Below are positions 45,478 to 58,339 of a DNA stretch of 64,000 bases, piece by piece. Below the pieces are notes generated by a model. That model worked only from the letters and a program-made list of their open reading frames with translations. It had not been told where the DNA came from and did not search any database. Positions within the stretch are counted from its first letter, which is position 1. Each line of letters opens with the position of its first letter. Source of the DNA: Paraspadella gotoi (taxonomy: Eukaryota; Chaetognatha); assembly GCA_051294375.1 (NCBI GenBank), contig CM119263.1, forward strand, positions 27,120,611-27,184,610, written 5' to 3'. The position numbers and the translations under genes were made by a program.

Positions 45478-46600
45478 TGTCATCAATGAGTCACCGACGG
45501 AATCTTCCTCGACCTACAACGACCAAAGACAACGACAACAACAAACTCGTCCTTGTCGTCTCGATCTTTGTCGTCAACGTTCGCCGGAAGTGAATCGGAA
45601 TTAAGACGCGCGACGAGTCAAACGCTGGTGATAAGGGATTTAAAGGAAATATGTAGATTTAATCAATTATGATGTCAATTTTTTTTAAAAATCCAATGAT
45701 AATTAAACACTAAAATATTTGTACACTTTTGCTTCACCAAAGATTTTCGGAGAAGAAAATCAGGCTAATCTCTGTAGATCGAGAGCATTAAAATAAAAGA
45801 AATTATATGAGTCTCGAACCCGCGACTTTCAGCCGCAGCTCCGCGGCGTTGCCTTTGACCACGTCGTCCGTCCAGTCAAGTCATTGAGGTGACGTTCATC
45901 CGTCATTTCACGCCAACTGACGTCACGAAACTCTTACTTTTGAAATTGTTATGTTTTTGTTCTTCATTACCGTTGTTATCTCAAATAAAGAGATATTGTC
46001 TCCTAAAGCGGTCTCTTTACTTACCCTTCATAAATTTCAAGAATTTATTGGTATATTTTATGTCTTTAAAAACGGTCTCTATACGTCTCCTAAAGTCGGG
46101 CCTGCGATCAAATCCACATCTCGTCTCTCGTTTCTCATCACTAGTTACATAAATTTAACCCGCGATTCCCGTTTTTGTTTAAGATATGGGCCATATGGCC
46201 ATTGGGATCGACTGACTGACCAGTTAAGGTCAGAGGAAAAAAAGCGAAAAAAAAAACCCACAGCCTTTGCGAGCCGATGAGACGAAGAGTAAATATTCGC
46301 GCCGTTGACGCTAACGTCGCTTTTAGTCTTCGTTTTGGCGGAAAACTGACCAAAGAGGTTGGAGGGGGCCGCCGTTAGTCCGGTCCGGTCGATGCGCCGA
46401 AAATCGCGCCAACGAGATTTTTTTTCTTTTCTGAGGATCGTACGGAATGTCAGGGACACAAATATGGTTGAATATTCTTTTTTGGGGGGTTGCATATGGC
46501 CGAAAAACGTTCATGAAGATTAAGCGACTAAGCTTTTCTGAAAAGTGAGAAGAGAGTTGGTCGCAAGATTCAAGCAGCCTTGCGCGGAAAGTCGTGACCA
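44976..46600. other. Intergenic stretch with an (ACG)n repeat and a tRNA-like promoter pair
   Basis: An (ACG)n/(GAC)n tract runs at about 45447-45478. A TGACGTCA site lies at about 45920. No gene is supported; minus-strand frames at 46141-46601 are long but unrecognised and lack splice logic. Confidence 0.45.
45805..45870 (-). mobile_element. Possible tRNA-derived SINE head
   Basis: The minus strand has an A-box-like GTGGTCAAAGGCAACGCC, an anticodon-arm-like GCCGC GGAGCT GCGGC (loop of six, not seven) and a B-box-like CGCGGGTTCGAGAC. The T arm is imperfect, so this is not a functional tRNA gene. Confidence 0.35.
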
Positions 46601-46670
46601 AGAATGTAAGCCGCGAAATTTGTGATTTCGGCCGAGAGAAGTCGTGTGAATTCGAGATTGAGCCTCCGTC

Positions 46671-46673
<3 letters not shown>

Positions 46674-46714
<41 letters not shown>

Positions 46715-46781
46715 ATCGTCTCTCTCTCTCTTCTCTCTCTCTCTTCTCTCTTGCTCCTCTTCCTCTCACTTCTCTCCTCGC

Positions 46782-46812
<31 letters not shown>
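46674..46812. repeat. Interrupted (CT)n tract
   Basis: CT-rich with several TTCTCT and CGTC interruptions, followed by TCGGTTCGTAAACTCGTCC. The same junction recurs at about 47772-47805. Confidence 0.9.
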
Positions 46813-47589
46813 GGTTCGTAAACTCGTCCATAAAAGAAAGATACTCCACTATAACTGCACGCACTCGCGACCGCAGGCAAGAGTGATCCTGATCCACCAC
46901 ACTCGAGACCAGTAAATTCCGGGTGGGGTGAACGTAGACATGCTCCAACGATCCAGCAGCCAGAAATCAAGGATAGGACAATATACAATCTTGGCTTACC
47001 CAAGTACAATTGTTAATATGTTATTCTTCCACATCTCGTCACTAACTGCCCTTCTAGATAAAAGACTGAAGCAACTGTGGAAAGAATTAGTATATTATAA
47101 TATATATTACATAATTAATATTTAATTTAATACTTTGTTCTATCATCATCTAATTAGTATCATATGTGGGACTTGATCTAGGCCCGACTTTAGGAAACGT
47201 TACGAGACTGGCGTGGTTCGATACTCACTATAATAACTTGTATTTAAAGCTCTCGACTGATACATATATGAAATTAAAATTAAAAGTGAAAAATGTGAGA
47301 ATATGAAACCCCAAAGGGATAGAAGGAATTTCTAAGGTAGGGAAAAATAAAATTAAAGAATTTAAAAAGCATTTTGGGATTCTGTACAAGAAAATAAACG
47401 AAATAATGACCTGAATAAATTATTAATTTAACAAATTTGGCAAAAATTTTTTACTATGGAAATTGTGTATACAATACCTGCCTCTCAAAGCTCACAAGAA
47501 AGTAATGAGAAAATAAAATGCGTATTAACTGCCGAATATCTGCTACTTTACTTAAGCTCATTAATTCCCCATACCAAAGTCTCTCGCTC

Positions 47590-47635
<46 letters not shown>

Positions 47636-47640
47636 GATCA
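46800..47640. repeat. Duplicated block D, first copy
   Basis: Matches 47772-48411 through shared landmarks such as GGATCTAGGCCCGACTTTAG-like text (47173 and 48024), ATTAAAAGTGAAAAATGTGA, and ATTAATTCCCCATACCAAAG before a CT array. Confidence 0.75.
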
Positions 47641-47771
47641 CAGGGCAGGTCTTGATTCTCAAGTGTGCCTATATACGCGGCCGTTTGCCGCTTTCTCCAC
47701 TTCTCGCTCCTGACACCAAAGCTAACCACCTCCGCCATCTCTCTCTNNNNNNNNNNNNNNNNNNNNNNNNN

Positions 47772-48376
47772 TCTCTCTCTCTCTCGGTCGTAAACTTCGT
47801 CCATAAAAAGAATCGCAACGAGGAAGGGAGATACAATGAGATAACGTAAATGTAATTCAGAGAAAGATAGGAAACAATTTGTTAATATACAATGTAATAT
47901 GTATTTCTGAAACTGTTAGATAAAAATGAAACTGGGAAAGAATTATATATATAATTATATATTAATAATTAATATTTAATATTAATACTTTTTATATATC
48001 TAATTATATATATGTGGATTGGATCTAGGCCCGACTTTAGGAAACGTTTAGAGACGGGGGTTCGATACTCATATAATAACTTGTATTTTAATGCTCTCGA
48101 TATACATATATTGAAATTAAAATTAAAAGTGAAAAATGTGAGAATATGACAGAGAGAGATGAAGGTAGAAATAATAGAATAAAGCATTGATTGTTACAAG
48201 AAAAATAAAAGAAATAATGACCTGAATAAATTATAATTAACAAATTTGGCAAAATTTTACTATGTAAATTGTGTATGAAATACCTGCTCTCTCAAAGCTC
48301 GACAAGAAATAATGAGAAAAAAAATGGTTAAGGCAATATTGCTATTTACTTTAAGCCTCATTAATTCCCCATACCA

Positions 48377-48411
<35 letters not shown>
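47772..48411. repeat. Duplicated block D, second copy
   Basis: Shorter and indel-rich relative to 46800-47640. It is bounded by the 25-N gap at 47747-47771 and a 215-N gap at 48412-48626. Confidence 0.75.
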
Positions 48412-48626
48412 NNNNNNNNNNNNNNNNNNNNNNNNNNNNNNNNNNNNNNNNNNNNNNNNNNNNNNNNNNNNNNNNNNNNNNNNNNNNNNNNNNNNNNNNN
48501 NNNNNNNNNNNNNNNNNNNNNNNNNNNNNNNNNNNNNNNNNNNNNNNNNNNNNNNNNNNNNNNNNNNNNNNNNNNNNNNNNNNNNNNNNNNNNNNNNNNN
48601 NNNNNNNNNNNNNNNNNNNNNNNNNN
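48412..48626. other. Assembly gap, 215 N
   Basis: Unknown bases beginning in a CT array. Further gaps lie at 49838-50133, 50813-51148, 51421-51630, 52392-52585, 55690-55837, 56116-56403, 56492-56501, 56602-56902, 61285-61309 and 63051-63293, mostly bordered by simple repeats. Confidence 0.95.
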
Positions 48627-48741
48627 GCGCCGCGGGGTCTCCCTTCGCGATTCTCGGCGTCACGGGCCGCGGGCGACGGTCCTCATCTGTGACGGACAAA
48701 TCACTCTCGCTTCGAGTCGAACGCCGAACCGCGAAAAAGGA

Positions 48742-48797
48742 GAGAAGAGAAGAAAAGAAAAGAAAAGAAAAGAAAAGAAAAGAAAAGAAAAGAAAAG
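48742..48797. repeat. (AAAAG)n pentanucleotide repeat
   Basis: About eleven units of AAAAG. Confidence 0.9.
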
Positions 48798-49214
48798 ACA
48801 CAAAAGACAAGACACAAAAGACAAAATTGAAAAAGCACAAAAATGACAAGCGCGCCATGTTAATGAAAAGATCGTATTATCAAATTAAGATAGAAAAAAA
48901 TATGAACTATAAAGTAAACGTAAAGAAAGAACAAATGGTAATTAGTTTTATTCAAGATTTTAGACTTAAATTGTCAATCAAAGTCAGAAAAAAAAATCTT
49001 AGTTTCCATTTTTCCACTTTTTTATCCATAATGGTATTCTTCTTTGCTTTTCTTTCTTTTTTTCGATTTTCTTTTTTTTTTCCTTGTAATTTTTTTATCA
49101 CGATTTATTAGGCACAACAAGAACAAATAAATAATAGCTAGGTAAAGTATTTGCATCAAGAAAAAATACGGTAAATACAAAATCGATATCAGTGTTTTCC
49201 TTATATGATTTCCC

Positions 49215-49325
49215 TTCTTTCCTTTCATTTCCTTTCCTTTCCTTTCCTTTCCTTTCCTTTCCTTTCCTTTCCTTTCCTTTCCTTTCCTTTCCTTTCCTTT
49301 CCTTTCCTTTTTTTTCCTTTCCTTT
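49215..49325. repeat. (CCTTT)n pentanucleotide repeat
   Basis: About twenty units of CCTTT with a T-rich interruption near the right end. Confidence 0.95.
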
Positions 49326-50551
49326 CTTTTTTCCATTTTCTTCCATCTCTCCCGATTCCTTGCAATTCATTCTCATTTGGTACAATTGAACCCTTGACAC
49401 GGCGGCCTCGAATCTGTCTCGGCGCCATCTTTAAGACGAACATCTCTGACGTCATCGGCCCTTTTATCTATTCGTTTTAAGAATAATAATATTTATCAAT
49501 TTCATGGAATTCTTTATTCTCTTTGTTCACCTGTTTCAATAAATGAATAATATTTTTCTTAAATTTATTGTTAATCTTTCTTCTCTCTTTTTATTCCTTC
49601 CTTCTTTACTAAACTGCATCTCTTATCCTTCCGCTTCTCTTCAAAATCCTGGCGACGTCATCGACGCGACTCTCAAAACTCTCGCCGTGCGTCATGATGT
49701 GGTCGTGAAGGCGCGCGGATGACCAGTGGCCGAGAGATAGAAGGGAGGAAAGGAGAGGAGGAGGAAAGAGGTATGTTAAGGGAGACAAAGTTTAGAATAT
49801 AATAAATAGAGATGTTCCATATAGCAATATCTGATCGNNNNNNNNNNNNNNNNNNNNNNNNNNNNNNNNNNNNNNNNNNNNNNNNNNNNNNNNNNNNNNN
49901 NNNNNNNNNNNNNNNNNNNNNNNNNNNNNNNNNNNNNNNNNNNNNNNNNNNNNNNNNNNNNNNNNNNNNNNNNNNNNNNNNNNNNNNNNNNNNNNNNNNN
50001 NNNNNNNNNNNNNNNNNNNNNNNNNNNNNNNNNNNNNNNNNNNNNNNNNNNNNNNNNNNNNNNNNNNNNNNNNNNNNNNNNNNNNNNNNNNNNNNNNNNN
50101 NNNNNNNNNNNNNNNNNNNNNNNNNNNNNNNNNATAGGGGGGGAAGAGACAAAACTTAACGTCCTGCCCTGTATAAACTATTCGAGATCAATACTTTTCT
50201 CATCAAAGTTAAATCCTAGACAGTAGCTTTAAAACAGAACAGGGATCAATTTGTGACGTATCTTATACCTCAGTGATTATTTCAATATCACCTAAAAAGC
50301 CAGCCCACCACCGTTAAAACTGGCGTGAACACAAATCAGTAATAATCTTTGGCAGAAGCTTACAATGAAATTACTTAAACTAATGTATAAGTATCAAAGG
50401 TGAATCGGAAGAGGACAACAGACGGAAACAAGACGAAAGACAGACGCGACTCAATGTCTCAGGAAATCGGAAAATCCGCGTTGAAGAGAAAAAGAAAAAG
50501 AAATAAATGGAAGCGAAAGGAGATAATCGATTTCCTCGCCCTTTTAGCTGA

Positions 50552-50597
<46 letters not shown>

Positions 50598-51332
50598 GAA
50601 GACGACGGTAAGGATGGCGAAAACGCCTGGTAGGAGAGAGAGCGAGTTTTTTTTAAATGGTCCTAGTTTTAAGTCAGAATCTAAACGAGACGATGATTTG
50701 AAAAAAAGGAAAAAGATCATCTATGTACTATAGTAGTAGGTCTAGGTTTACAGCGGACAAAAATATATACGATTATACTTAACAGGAGAACTTACTCTCT
50801 ATCTATCTATCTNNNNNNNNNNNNNNNNNNNNNNNNNNNNNNNNNNNNNNNNNNNNNNNNNNNNNNNNNNNNNNNNNNNNNNNNNNNNNNNNNNNNNNNN
50901 NNNNNNNNNNNNNNNNNNNNNNNNNNNNNNNNNNNNNNNNNNNNNNNNNNNNNNNNNNNNNNNNNNNNNNNNNNNNNNNNNNNNNNNNNNNNNNNNNNNN
51001 NNNNNNNNNNNNNNNNNNNNNNNNNNNNNNNNNNNNNNNNNNNNNNNNNNNNNNNNNNNNNNNNNNNNNNNNNNNNNNNNNNNNNNNNNNNNNNNNNNNN
51101 NNNNNNNNNNNNNNNNNNNNNNNNNNNNNNNNNNNNNNNNNNNNNNNNCGGCTTCAAAATTTCTCCGGCGAAAAAGTCTCTCTCAAAACCTGGAATCACT
51201 TTTCCCTCTTCCTCCTCCTCCTCCTCCTCCTCCTCGCTCTCAACCTTTTTTCCATTTGAAAAGAAACGCGATTCCGACGAAGAAAAGGTCTGCGCGTCTC
51301 TCGTGAATTGTGGGCGTGACCGAGTCTCCGAG

Positions 51333-51409
51333 TCACGTGACGAAAAGGGAAAGCGAATCACGTGACGTATCTAGCGCGGTCGACGACGCCGCGTGAGACG
51401 ATCACGTGA
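51333..51409. promoter_or_regulatory. Cluster of three TCACGTGA palindromes
   Basis: TCACGTGA stands at 51333-51340, 51358-51365 and 51402-51409. This is the E-box variant bound by bHLH-zip factors such as USF and TFE/MITF proteins. Three in 77 bases beside GC-rich DNA suggest a promoter. The adjoining transcript lies in an N gap. Confidence 0.4.
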
Positions 51410-51970
51410 TCGAAGTTTCANNNNNNNNNNNNNNNNNNNNNNNNNNNNNNNNNNNNNNNNNNNNNNNNNNNNNNNNNNNNNNNNNNNNNNNNNNNNNNNN
51501 NNNNNNNNNNNNNNNNNNNNNNNNNNNNNNNNNNNNNNNNNNNNNNNNNNNNNNNNNNNNNNNNNNNNNNNNNNNNNNNNNNNNNNNNNNNNNNNNNNNN
51601 NNNNNNNNNNNNNNNNNNNNNNNNNNNNNNTATCATTTTTAAGATATATTTACGATGAGTCATTTTCGACATAACATGAAAGATGAAATAAAATACGCCA
51701 AATACGTACAACCACGAAATCCTAACAAACACTATTTCAAAACTGCTTCTCTCATGTTTCGTTTAAAAACACCATTCCCCGCCCCCGCCCCCTTTCGGTC
51801 GAACCAACTTCCATCTCGCAACGCCCCCTTTCGTAAATCCCTTGTCTCGATCACGACGGTACGTCACTCTTATGATCGAATTGGACCGAAGCGCATCGAG
51901 TCAAGGGGGAAGGAAGACGTTTACAATAACGAGTTGGTGGTAGGAGATGACGTTTAATGTCGTCGTCGTC

Positions 51971-51984
51971 GTTGTCATGGCAAC
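51971..51984. promoter_or_regulatory. X-box-like site (RFX type)
   Basis: GTTGTCATGGCAAC differs by one base from the ideal palindrome GTTGCCATGGCAAC. It is the second RFX-like site in the window. Confidence 0.35.
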
Positions 51985-53350
51985 TCGATGCGATGCGTCA
52001 TCGACTGAGATAAAAGGATCCTCGCATTCCGAAACCAGAAAAGGAAAATATCGATATCATTCGAGATTTGGATGACAGAAACGTCGTCGTCGTCGTCGTC
52101 GTCGTCGTCGTTCAGCCTGACATAAACGTCGATGACGAGGATTCGAGAATTCGATTCCGAAAAAAGATTCGCGAAAATCGGGATAGAACAAAATGTCTCT
52201 CTCTCTCTGTCGAGCATCGATGTCTCTCTCTCTATCGAGACTTCATCGAATTTCTACTCGTAAAGGTTCGCCTCCAAGTACAGAGAATAAAGAATAAATA
52301 ATGATGGTCCTTAGCATCGAGAATAAACGATATCGCGAACGACAACAACAACGACAACGGCGACAAAAACGATCGCAATAACGTCGTTTGANNNNNNNNN
52401 NNNNNNNNNNNNNNNNNNNNNNNNNNNNNNNNNNNNNNNNNNNNNNNNNNNNNNNNNNNNNNNNNNNNNNNNNNNNNNNNNNNNNNNNNNNNNNNNNNNN
52501 NNNNNNNNNNNNNNNNNNNNNNNNNNNNNNNNNNNNNNNNNNNNNNNNNNNNNNNNNNNNNNNNNNNNNNNNNNNNNNNNNNNNNTCGTCGTCGTCGTCG
52601 TCGTCGTTGTCGTCTCTCAGAATCTTCCAACGACGGGCGACGCCTCTAGTCTTATCTCTGTTGCTCCATGACTTTTGCTTTCTCCTCCTGCTTCTAATTC
52701 TTCTTTCTCGTCTCGTACTGAGCCTGGCAGATTTACAGTATCTGAGTGTTGTCTCTTCATGTTGGCTCTGTTTAGTATTATTCATTTAATTTGAAATCAA
52801 CAGTAATAGTTATTTTTTCTCATCGTTTACAAGTCACATCCCATACAAAAAATTCATTTTCTCGTCAATTCCCCACAATCTGTATGTATCTTTCTCACTA
52901 CCCACATTCCCTTTCTTATTTTTCTCCACTATCCACACTCCAATGCGTTGGCGCGACATTAAATCCTTTGAATCCCTTTGTCCGGGATTTTTCGTGGAAT
53001 AACGTTGAGGCATTATAGTAGTAGTTGGGCGCATTTGGAAAATATGTGCGCTTTTTTTCCCCTTCTGTCGTTCTTTACTTAAATTTGATAACACTAACAA
53101 GAAAGTAATTTGCCAATGACTGTGTAACTAATAGAAGTTTTCGTCATCATTTTCTTCCTGATTACACTCAGGTAACTCTAGATAGCGCCAGAAGACGATA
53201 GATGGCGCGACATGACGCCAAGTGACGCCAGAGGGAGTAAGTTAATTGAAAAAGACTTAGTGGGGAAAAAAGATTTCGCTCCAGATGATGGCGAATGACG
53301 TCCAGGGTTTCTGTAAACCGCTTATCAGGGACTCGTTCATCCTATTTTAT

Positions 53351-53400
53351 CTCTCTCTCTCTCTCTCTCTCTCATCCTCTCTCTCTCTCTCTCTCTCTCT
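53351..53400. repeat. (CT)n microsatellite facing a (GA)n array
   Basis: A CT array here and GA arrays at about 53495-53560 could pair as a large stem-loop around roughly 100 bases. Confidence 0.85.
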
Positions 53401-53492
53401 GTCTTCATTCTCTCCTCTCTCAGCTCGATCTCTTCTTCCTGTCAAACAAAAAAAATCAGGTCAATCGTGAATCGTCCTTTCAACTGAGAGAG

Positions 53493-53542
<50 letters not shown>

Positions 53543-53625
53543 TAGAGAGAGAGAGAGAGATTCCGCACACAGAGAGAGGCCATAAACTACAGTCGCGTGG
53601 TCCTCTCAAATGAACTCGCCATAAA

Positions 53626-53790
53626 ATGGGTGATCACGTGATGAACTTTTTGACTTCTCACGCGCGTCGAGTGGCGTCGCTGGGGTCGATGGCGCTCGTG
53701 TCTTTGAGCGGCTGCGGTGGCGCATGTGGCGTGGCGCCATCGCAAGAAGACGCGACTGGGCAAAGACCTGAATTCGTGATGAGGAGCTGA
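53626..53790 (+). CDS. Possible small ORF, 54 aa
   Basis: ATG at 53626 has a good context (AAAATGG) and an in-frame upstream stop. The peptide begins MGDHVMNFLTSHARRVASLG and contains GCGGACGVAPSQEDATG before a TGA at 53788. Codons are GC-rich. The reverse strand is also open, so the support is weak. I recognise no family, and a donor-like GTGATG at 53776 would allow it to be a first exon. Confidence 0.2.
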   Translation: MGDHVMNFLTSHARRVASLGSMALVSLSGCGGACGVAPSQEDATGQRPEFVMRS

Positions 53791-53880
53791 GATTGCTTGT
53801 TGCTTGGTTTTGGTATCCTTGATTTTAATTTGCTTTCTTTCTTTAATGTGCTTTTCTTTTGAAATGTTTTTCAAGGAATT

Positions 53881-55145
53881 TGATATAAAGCCAAAGTTGA
53901 TAAGGATATTAATCTATTTTTATCCCAACCCAAATATTAGCAAAAACTTTTGTTCACCTTCAACTAAAGATAAGTAATAAGTTTGTAATTTTAAATTTTA
54001 ATCGAGGCAACGAAAACGCAAAATCAACTTTCGCTAATACAATATTCCATTTTTAAGAAACTGACAAACAAAAAGGCAAAAGCCCAAATAAACAAAAGAA
54101 CAAAATGTTAATTCGGGTTCAAAATCCTCGATAAGCGAAAATCCGACGTCGAACGAAAGATCGAAGGGGAAGAGATGACCCCGTCAGGGTCGCCGTCTGC
54201 CCCCTTTTTATATCGGCCCTGCCCCGCAGCCATGAAGGGGCGAGGCACGCCCCTCGAAAAGGGAGGAGTGTGGACGAGGCGTGACATTCTCTATCGCCCC
54301 TGCCTCGATCTCGTTTCGGGCACGATAGAGGGCGCGTCGTGCCGCCGCGGCTGAGTCGCCAAGGGGGTCAACGATTTGAAGGGGAAACGAACGATTTTCG
54401 TTTTGTCCCTCATTTTATCGCCATTTATCACTTTTCGTCGTCGGGGAAGAAGGGGAACAGAAAAAAAAAAGCTAAAGCAAAGCAAAGTAAAGTAAAGCGA
54501 AGCAAAAGCAAAAGCCAAGCGAAGATGAAAGTAAAGCAAAGGAAGACAACAATATAAAAGTTTAGGAAATGTATTATATATATACACGCGACTTAATTTT
54601 TTGGGGTTCAAATTCATAATATTTGACGAATGCACAGTTTGTTTCACCAGCGCTTTAAAACTGTTATCTAATAAAATCTGGGTCAAAATCGAGATCGACG
54701 AAAAGACAAGGGCGACGACGCAATAATCATAAATTTTCGCTTCGACGAAAACGAAGAGGACGAAGACGACCATAACGACGATGACGACGACGACGACGAC
54801 AGAAATAAAGAATGACAAAGAAAAACAAAGTCGATTCTAACATAATGATTCGGCCTAAAATGGCATCAACGATGAAAGTGATGAATGTTATCCGAATGTG
54901 ACGCGTAAAAAAAGGACAATGATGTCCACAATGACAAAGAGATTAATGCCAAAAACGACGACGACAACAACAAAAACAACAACGACAACAACTAACAACA
55001 ACGACACCCGGGCGAAGCGTTCTCGTCGCCGTCTCGTCGGCGATCCGTTCGTCCGTCCATAAGTCAAGAGATAGAGAGGGAAATATACGAGGACAGAGGC
55101 AGACGCGAAACGATAAACCGGGAAGGGGGGAGAGAGAGAGAGAGT

Positions 55146-55184
<39 letters not shown>

Positions 55185-55837
55185 CGCACCTTCGAGATTG
55201 AAGGTCTGACGGAAGTCGTTAATTTGGGTGTGAGGATCGAGAAGCGGGAGACATGAGCATTGGGCCGAATTGGGCATTGGGTATTAGGCATTGGGTGTTG
55301 GGGATTGGGCATTAGGCAAGGAATAGAGTAAGGGAGGTGGCAAGAGAGAGAGGAGTATAGTAATAGGAAATATACTCGACGAGAGAATAGAAAGACAGGA
55401 GAATAAAAATAGTAAGTGCTACGAGTTAGAGATAATTATGAAGATTATGAAAGGAAAAGGCCACAAAAAAGTTTACAAAAAAACTCCTAGTTAGTTCGTA
55501 TTTTATTCATATTTACAAGCCTAAAAACATTATTTTGTGTATAGTTACAAATGAAAAACACAGACAAACTTTTAATGTGTCGTATCCGTTTGTTGGAAGG
55601 AAAAGGAATTGTCTCTTCGTCGATTCAACGTTTGAATTATTCGTCGCTTTTCGAACGATTTCTTTCTTGGCTCGGATTCAGAAGGAGAGNNNNNNNNNNN
55701 NNNNNNNNNNNNNNNNNNNNNNNNNNNNNNNNNNNNNNNNNNNNNNNNNNNNNNNNNNNNNNNNNNNNNNNNNNNNNNNNNNNNNNNNNNNNNNNNNNNN
55801 NNNNNNNNNNNNNNNNNNNNNNNNNNNNNNNNNNNNN

Positions 55838-55872
<35 letters not shown>

Positions 55873-57880
55873 GAAATTCCGAATCACAAATCCCGTTTAA
55901 CGAAATCGGGAATCAGGTGTCGGAGAAGACTAATCTACTCGATCTGACCAGATCCACAGATCTACTCTCTCTGCCCCTTTTAACCTGACCCTTCCCTTAC
56001 CTTCAACGCCACACACTTTAACTGACCAATCTCTTTTTCGGACGCCTACTTTCCCACCAAAGTCAGCTCTCGCTCACCTGACCACCAACGCCTAAGGCCT
56101 TAAAACTACTAGACTNNNNNNNNNNNNNNNNNNNNNNNNNNNNNNNNNNNNNNNNNNNNNNNNNNNNNNNNNNNNNNNNNNNNNNNNNNNNNNNNNNNNN
56201 NNNNNNNNNNNNNNNNNNNNNNNNNNNNNNNNNNNNNNNNNNNNNNNNNNNNNNNNNNNNNNNNNNNNNNNNNNNNNNNNNNNNNNNNNNNNNNNNNNNN
56301 NNNNNNNNNNNNNNNNNNNNNNNNNNNNNNNNNNNNNNNNNNNNNNNNNNNNNNNNNNNNNNNNNNNNNNNNNNNNNNNNNNNNNNNNNNNNNNNNNNNN
56401 NNNCACCAACACACCACCACCCTCGGCCGGAATCGAGGAAGATTTGGCCTTGATCAAGGATCAGGGTGCAGGAATCACGGACGACGACGACNNNNNNNNN
56501 NACGACGACGACGGAAAAACCAATTTTGGAATTTTTTGAAGGAGGAGGGCGGACAGGTGAAGTGGAGCGGAGGAGGAGGGAGGAAAGAGGGAGGAGAGGA
56601 GNNNNNNNNNNNNNNNNNNNNNNNNNNNNNNNNNNNNNNNNNNNNNNNNNNNNNNNNNNNNNNNNNNNNNNNNNNNNNNNNNNNNNNNNNNNNNNNNNNN
56701 NNNNNNNNNNNNNNNNNNNNNNNNNNNNNNNNNNNNNNNNNNNNNNNNNNNNNNNNNNNNNNNNNNNNNNNNNNNNNNNNNNNNNNNNNNNNNNNNNNNN
56801 NNNNNNNNNNNNNNNNNNNNNNNNNNNNNNNNNNNNNNNNNNNNNNNNNNNNNNNNNNNNNNNNNNNNNNNNNNNNNNNNNNNNNNNNNNNNNNNNNNNN
56901 NNGGGAAGAGAGAGGTGAGGGAAGGAAAGAAAAGTAATGAGGAAGGAAATAGAAAAGTTGGAAAAAGCTCAAGGCAAATCAGAAGGAGAGAAAAAAATGG
57001 AAAGGAAGAATAGAAAAAATCGCCGGGAGGGAAGATGGCGCTGACCTCAAGAACAAGAAATGGAGTAGAAGGAAATAGAAACCAAGAAGGAGAGGAAGTT
57101 GGAATTGAAGAACGAATCGTTTGAGCGGTTGTGACTTGTGAGTGAGTGAAAGAAAGGAAGAGAGTGAATGAGAGAGAACTTTGACAGAGACGAAGAATTC
57201 GAGTGACTGAAGATAGAGGAGAGAGAGAGATAGAGACGGGAAAAAGATTAGAGAAATTATCTCTAAGAGAAGAATGATCGACATAAATATTAATCTTTCG
57301 GTAAACATGAAATAAGAAATAATAACTTGGATGAAATATTAGCCAACGGAACCGAAAGTTAAAGTTTACCCATAAAAACGCAATTCAAAATTTTTACTTG
57401 AACTTTTTTCTCGAAGATAAATCATTGCCTTTTTCTTTCGTTTTTTCTTTTTTTCTTTTCTTTCTTTCTTCCTCCTTTTCCTTTTTCCAATCTTTTCCTC
57501 TTCCCCCTCATATTGAAAATACACGTTCTTCCTCCTCCTCCTCTTCGATTGAGTCATCCTTTCGTTTCCCTTTCACGTGATTGCGTCGAAAGAACAAAAA
57601 AGTTGGAAAAGCGAAACAGTTTCGTTTTTGGGAAAACGATAGAAACGCGATCTGAAAACAAAAACCGTTTCATTCTTCGGAAAACATAGTTTGGCGAAAA
57701 AAAAGTTAGCACAGAACGAAGTGGAGACTTAGAGAACCAATACCAATTCCGAGTCGGCAGCAATGATACACATAAATACAATTTCTTGGCATTGACGAGT
57801 TCATCTCCCACTTTTGATGAGCCTTGGAGATTTCGTGTCCGTTCATTGGCGAGAAAAATGACAAGATCGATTTCGCCTCA
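53881..57880. other. Non-coding stretch with microsatellites and gaps
   Basis: It contains (ACG)n near 54775-54800, a GA array at about 55132-55180 and an AAAGC-like repeat at about 54475-54540. Tandem ATTGGG-like units lie at about 55258-55316. Four N gaps fall here. I see no supported gene. Confidence 0.45.
55258..55316. repeat. Short minisatellite GGGCATTGGGTATTA-like
   Basis: Four or five units of about 14 bases alternating ATTGGGCA, ATTGGGTA and ATTAGGCA. Confidence 0.7.
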
Positions 57881-58339
57881 TCATTCTCAGATTCTCTTCT
57901 CTCTCTCTCATCACCTCTCTCTTCATCTCTCTCCTCTCTCGTCTATACTCCTCTACTCATCTGCTTCTCATCCATCACTCCTCTCTCTCTCTTCTGTTAA
58001 ATAGCAATACCAATGTACCAAATCGTTCCATCGTCCCCATCATCTCTCATCCCAAAACAAACAAAGACATTAATCTTCTTTCTTTCGTTCCTCCACTTTC
58101 TTTCCTACCACTTTCCTTTTCCTCACTTCCTTCTTCGTCTTTTCTCTTACTTTGCGGCATCTTTCTCTTCCTTTCTTTACTGCTTACTTTCCTTTCATTT
58201 CATCTTTCCTTCCTTCGTCTTTCGCTCTTCTCTTTCTTTCCTCAATCTTTCCATTTTTTCGTCTTTCTTTCTTTCCTTTCCTTTCGTTCTATCTCCTCTT
58301 TCTTTTCCCTCATTCCCTTTCGCTTTTCGTCCTCTCTAA

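Larger units (their letters stand above)
49326..53280. other. Gap-ridden stretch without a confident gene
   Basis: It holds five long N runs, (ACG)n repeats at about 50548-50594 and 52083-52112, a (GTC)n edge at 52586-52609, a CTC tract near 51215 and the regulatory candidates listed separately. No exon can be supported. Confidence 0.5.

Noticed and set aside
45805-45870. Functional tRNA gene
   Set aside because: The anticodon loop would have six bases and the T arm does not close; more like a SINE head.
48312-48692. Frames spanning N runs (here and at 49.8, 50.8, 51.4, 52.4, 55.7, 56.1, 56.6 and 63.0 kb)
   Set aside because: The unknown bases were read through; the real ends are only simple repeats.
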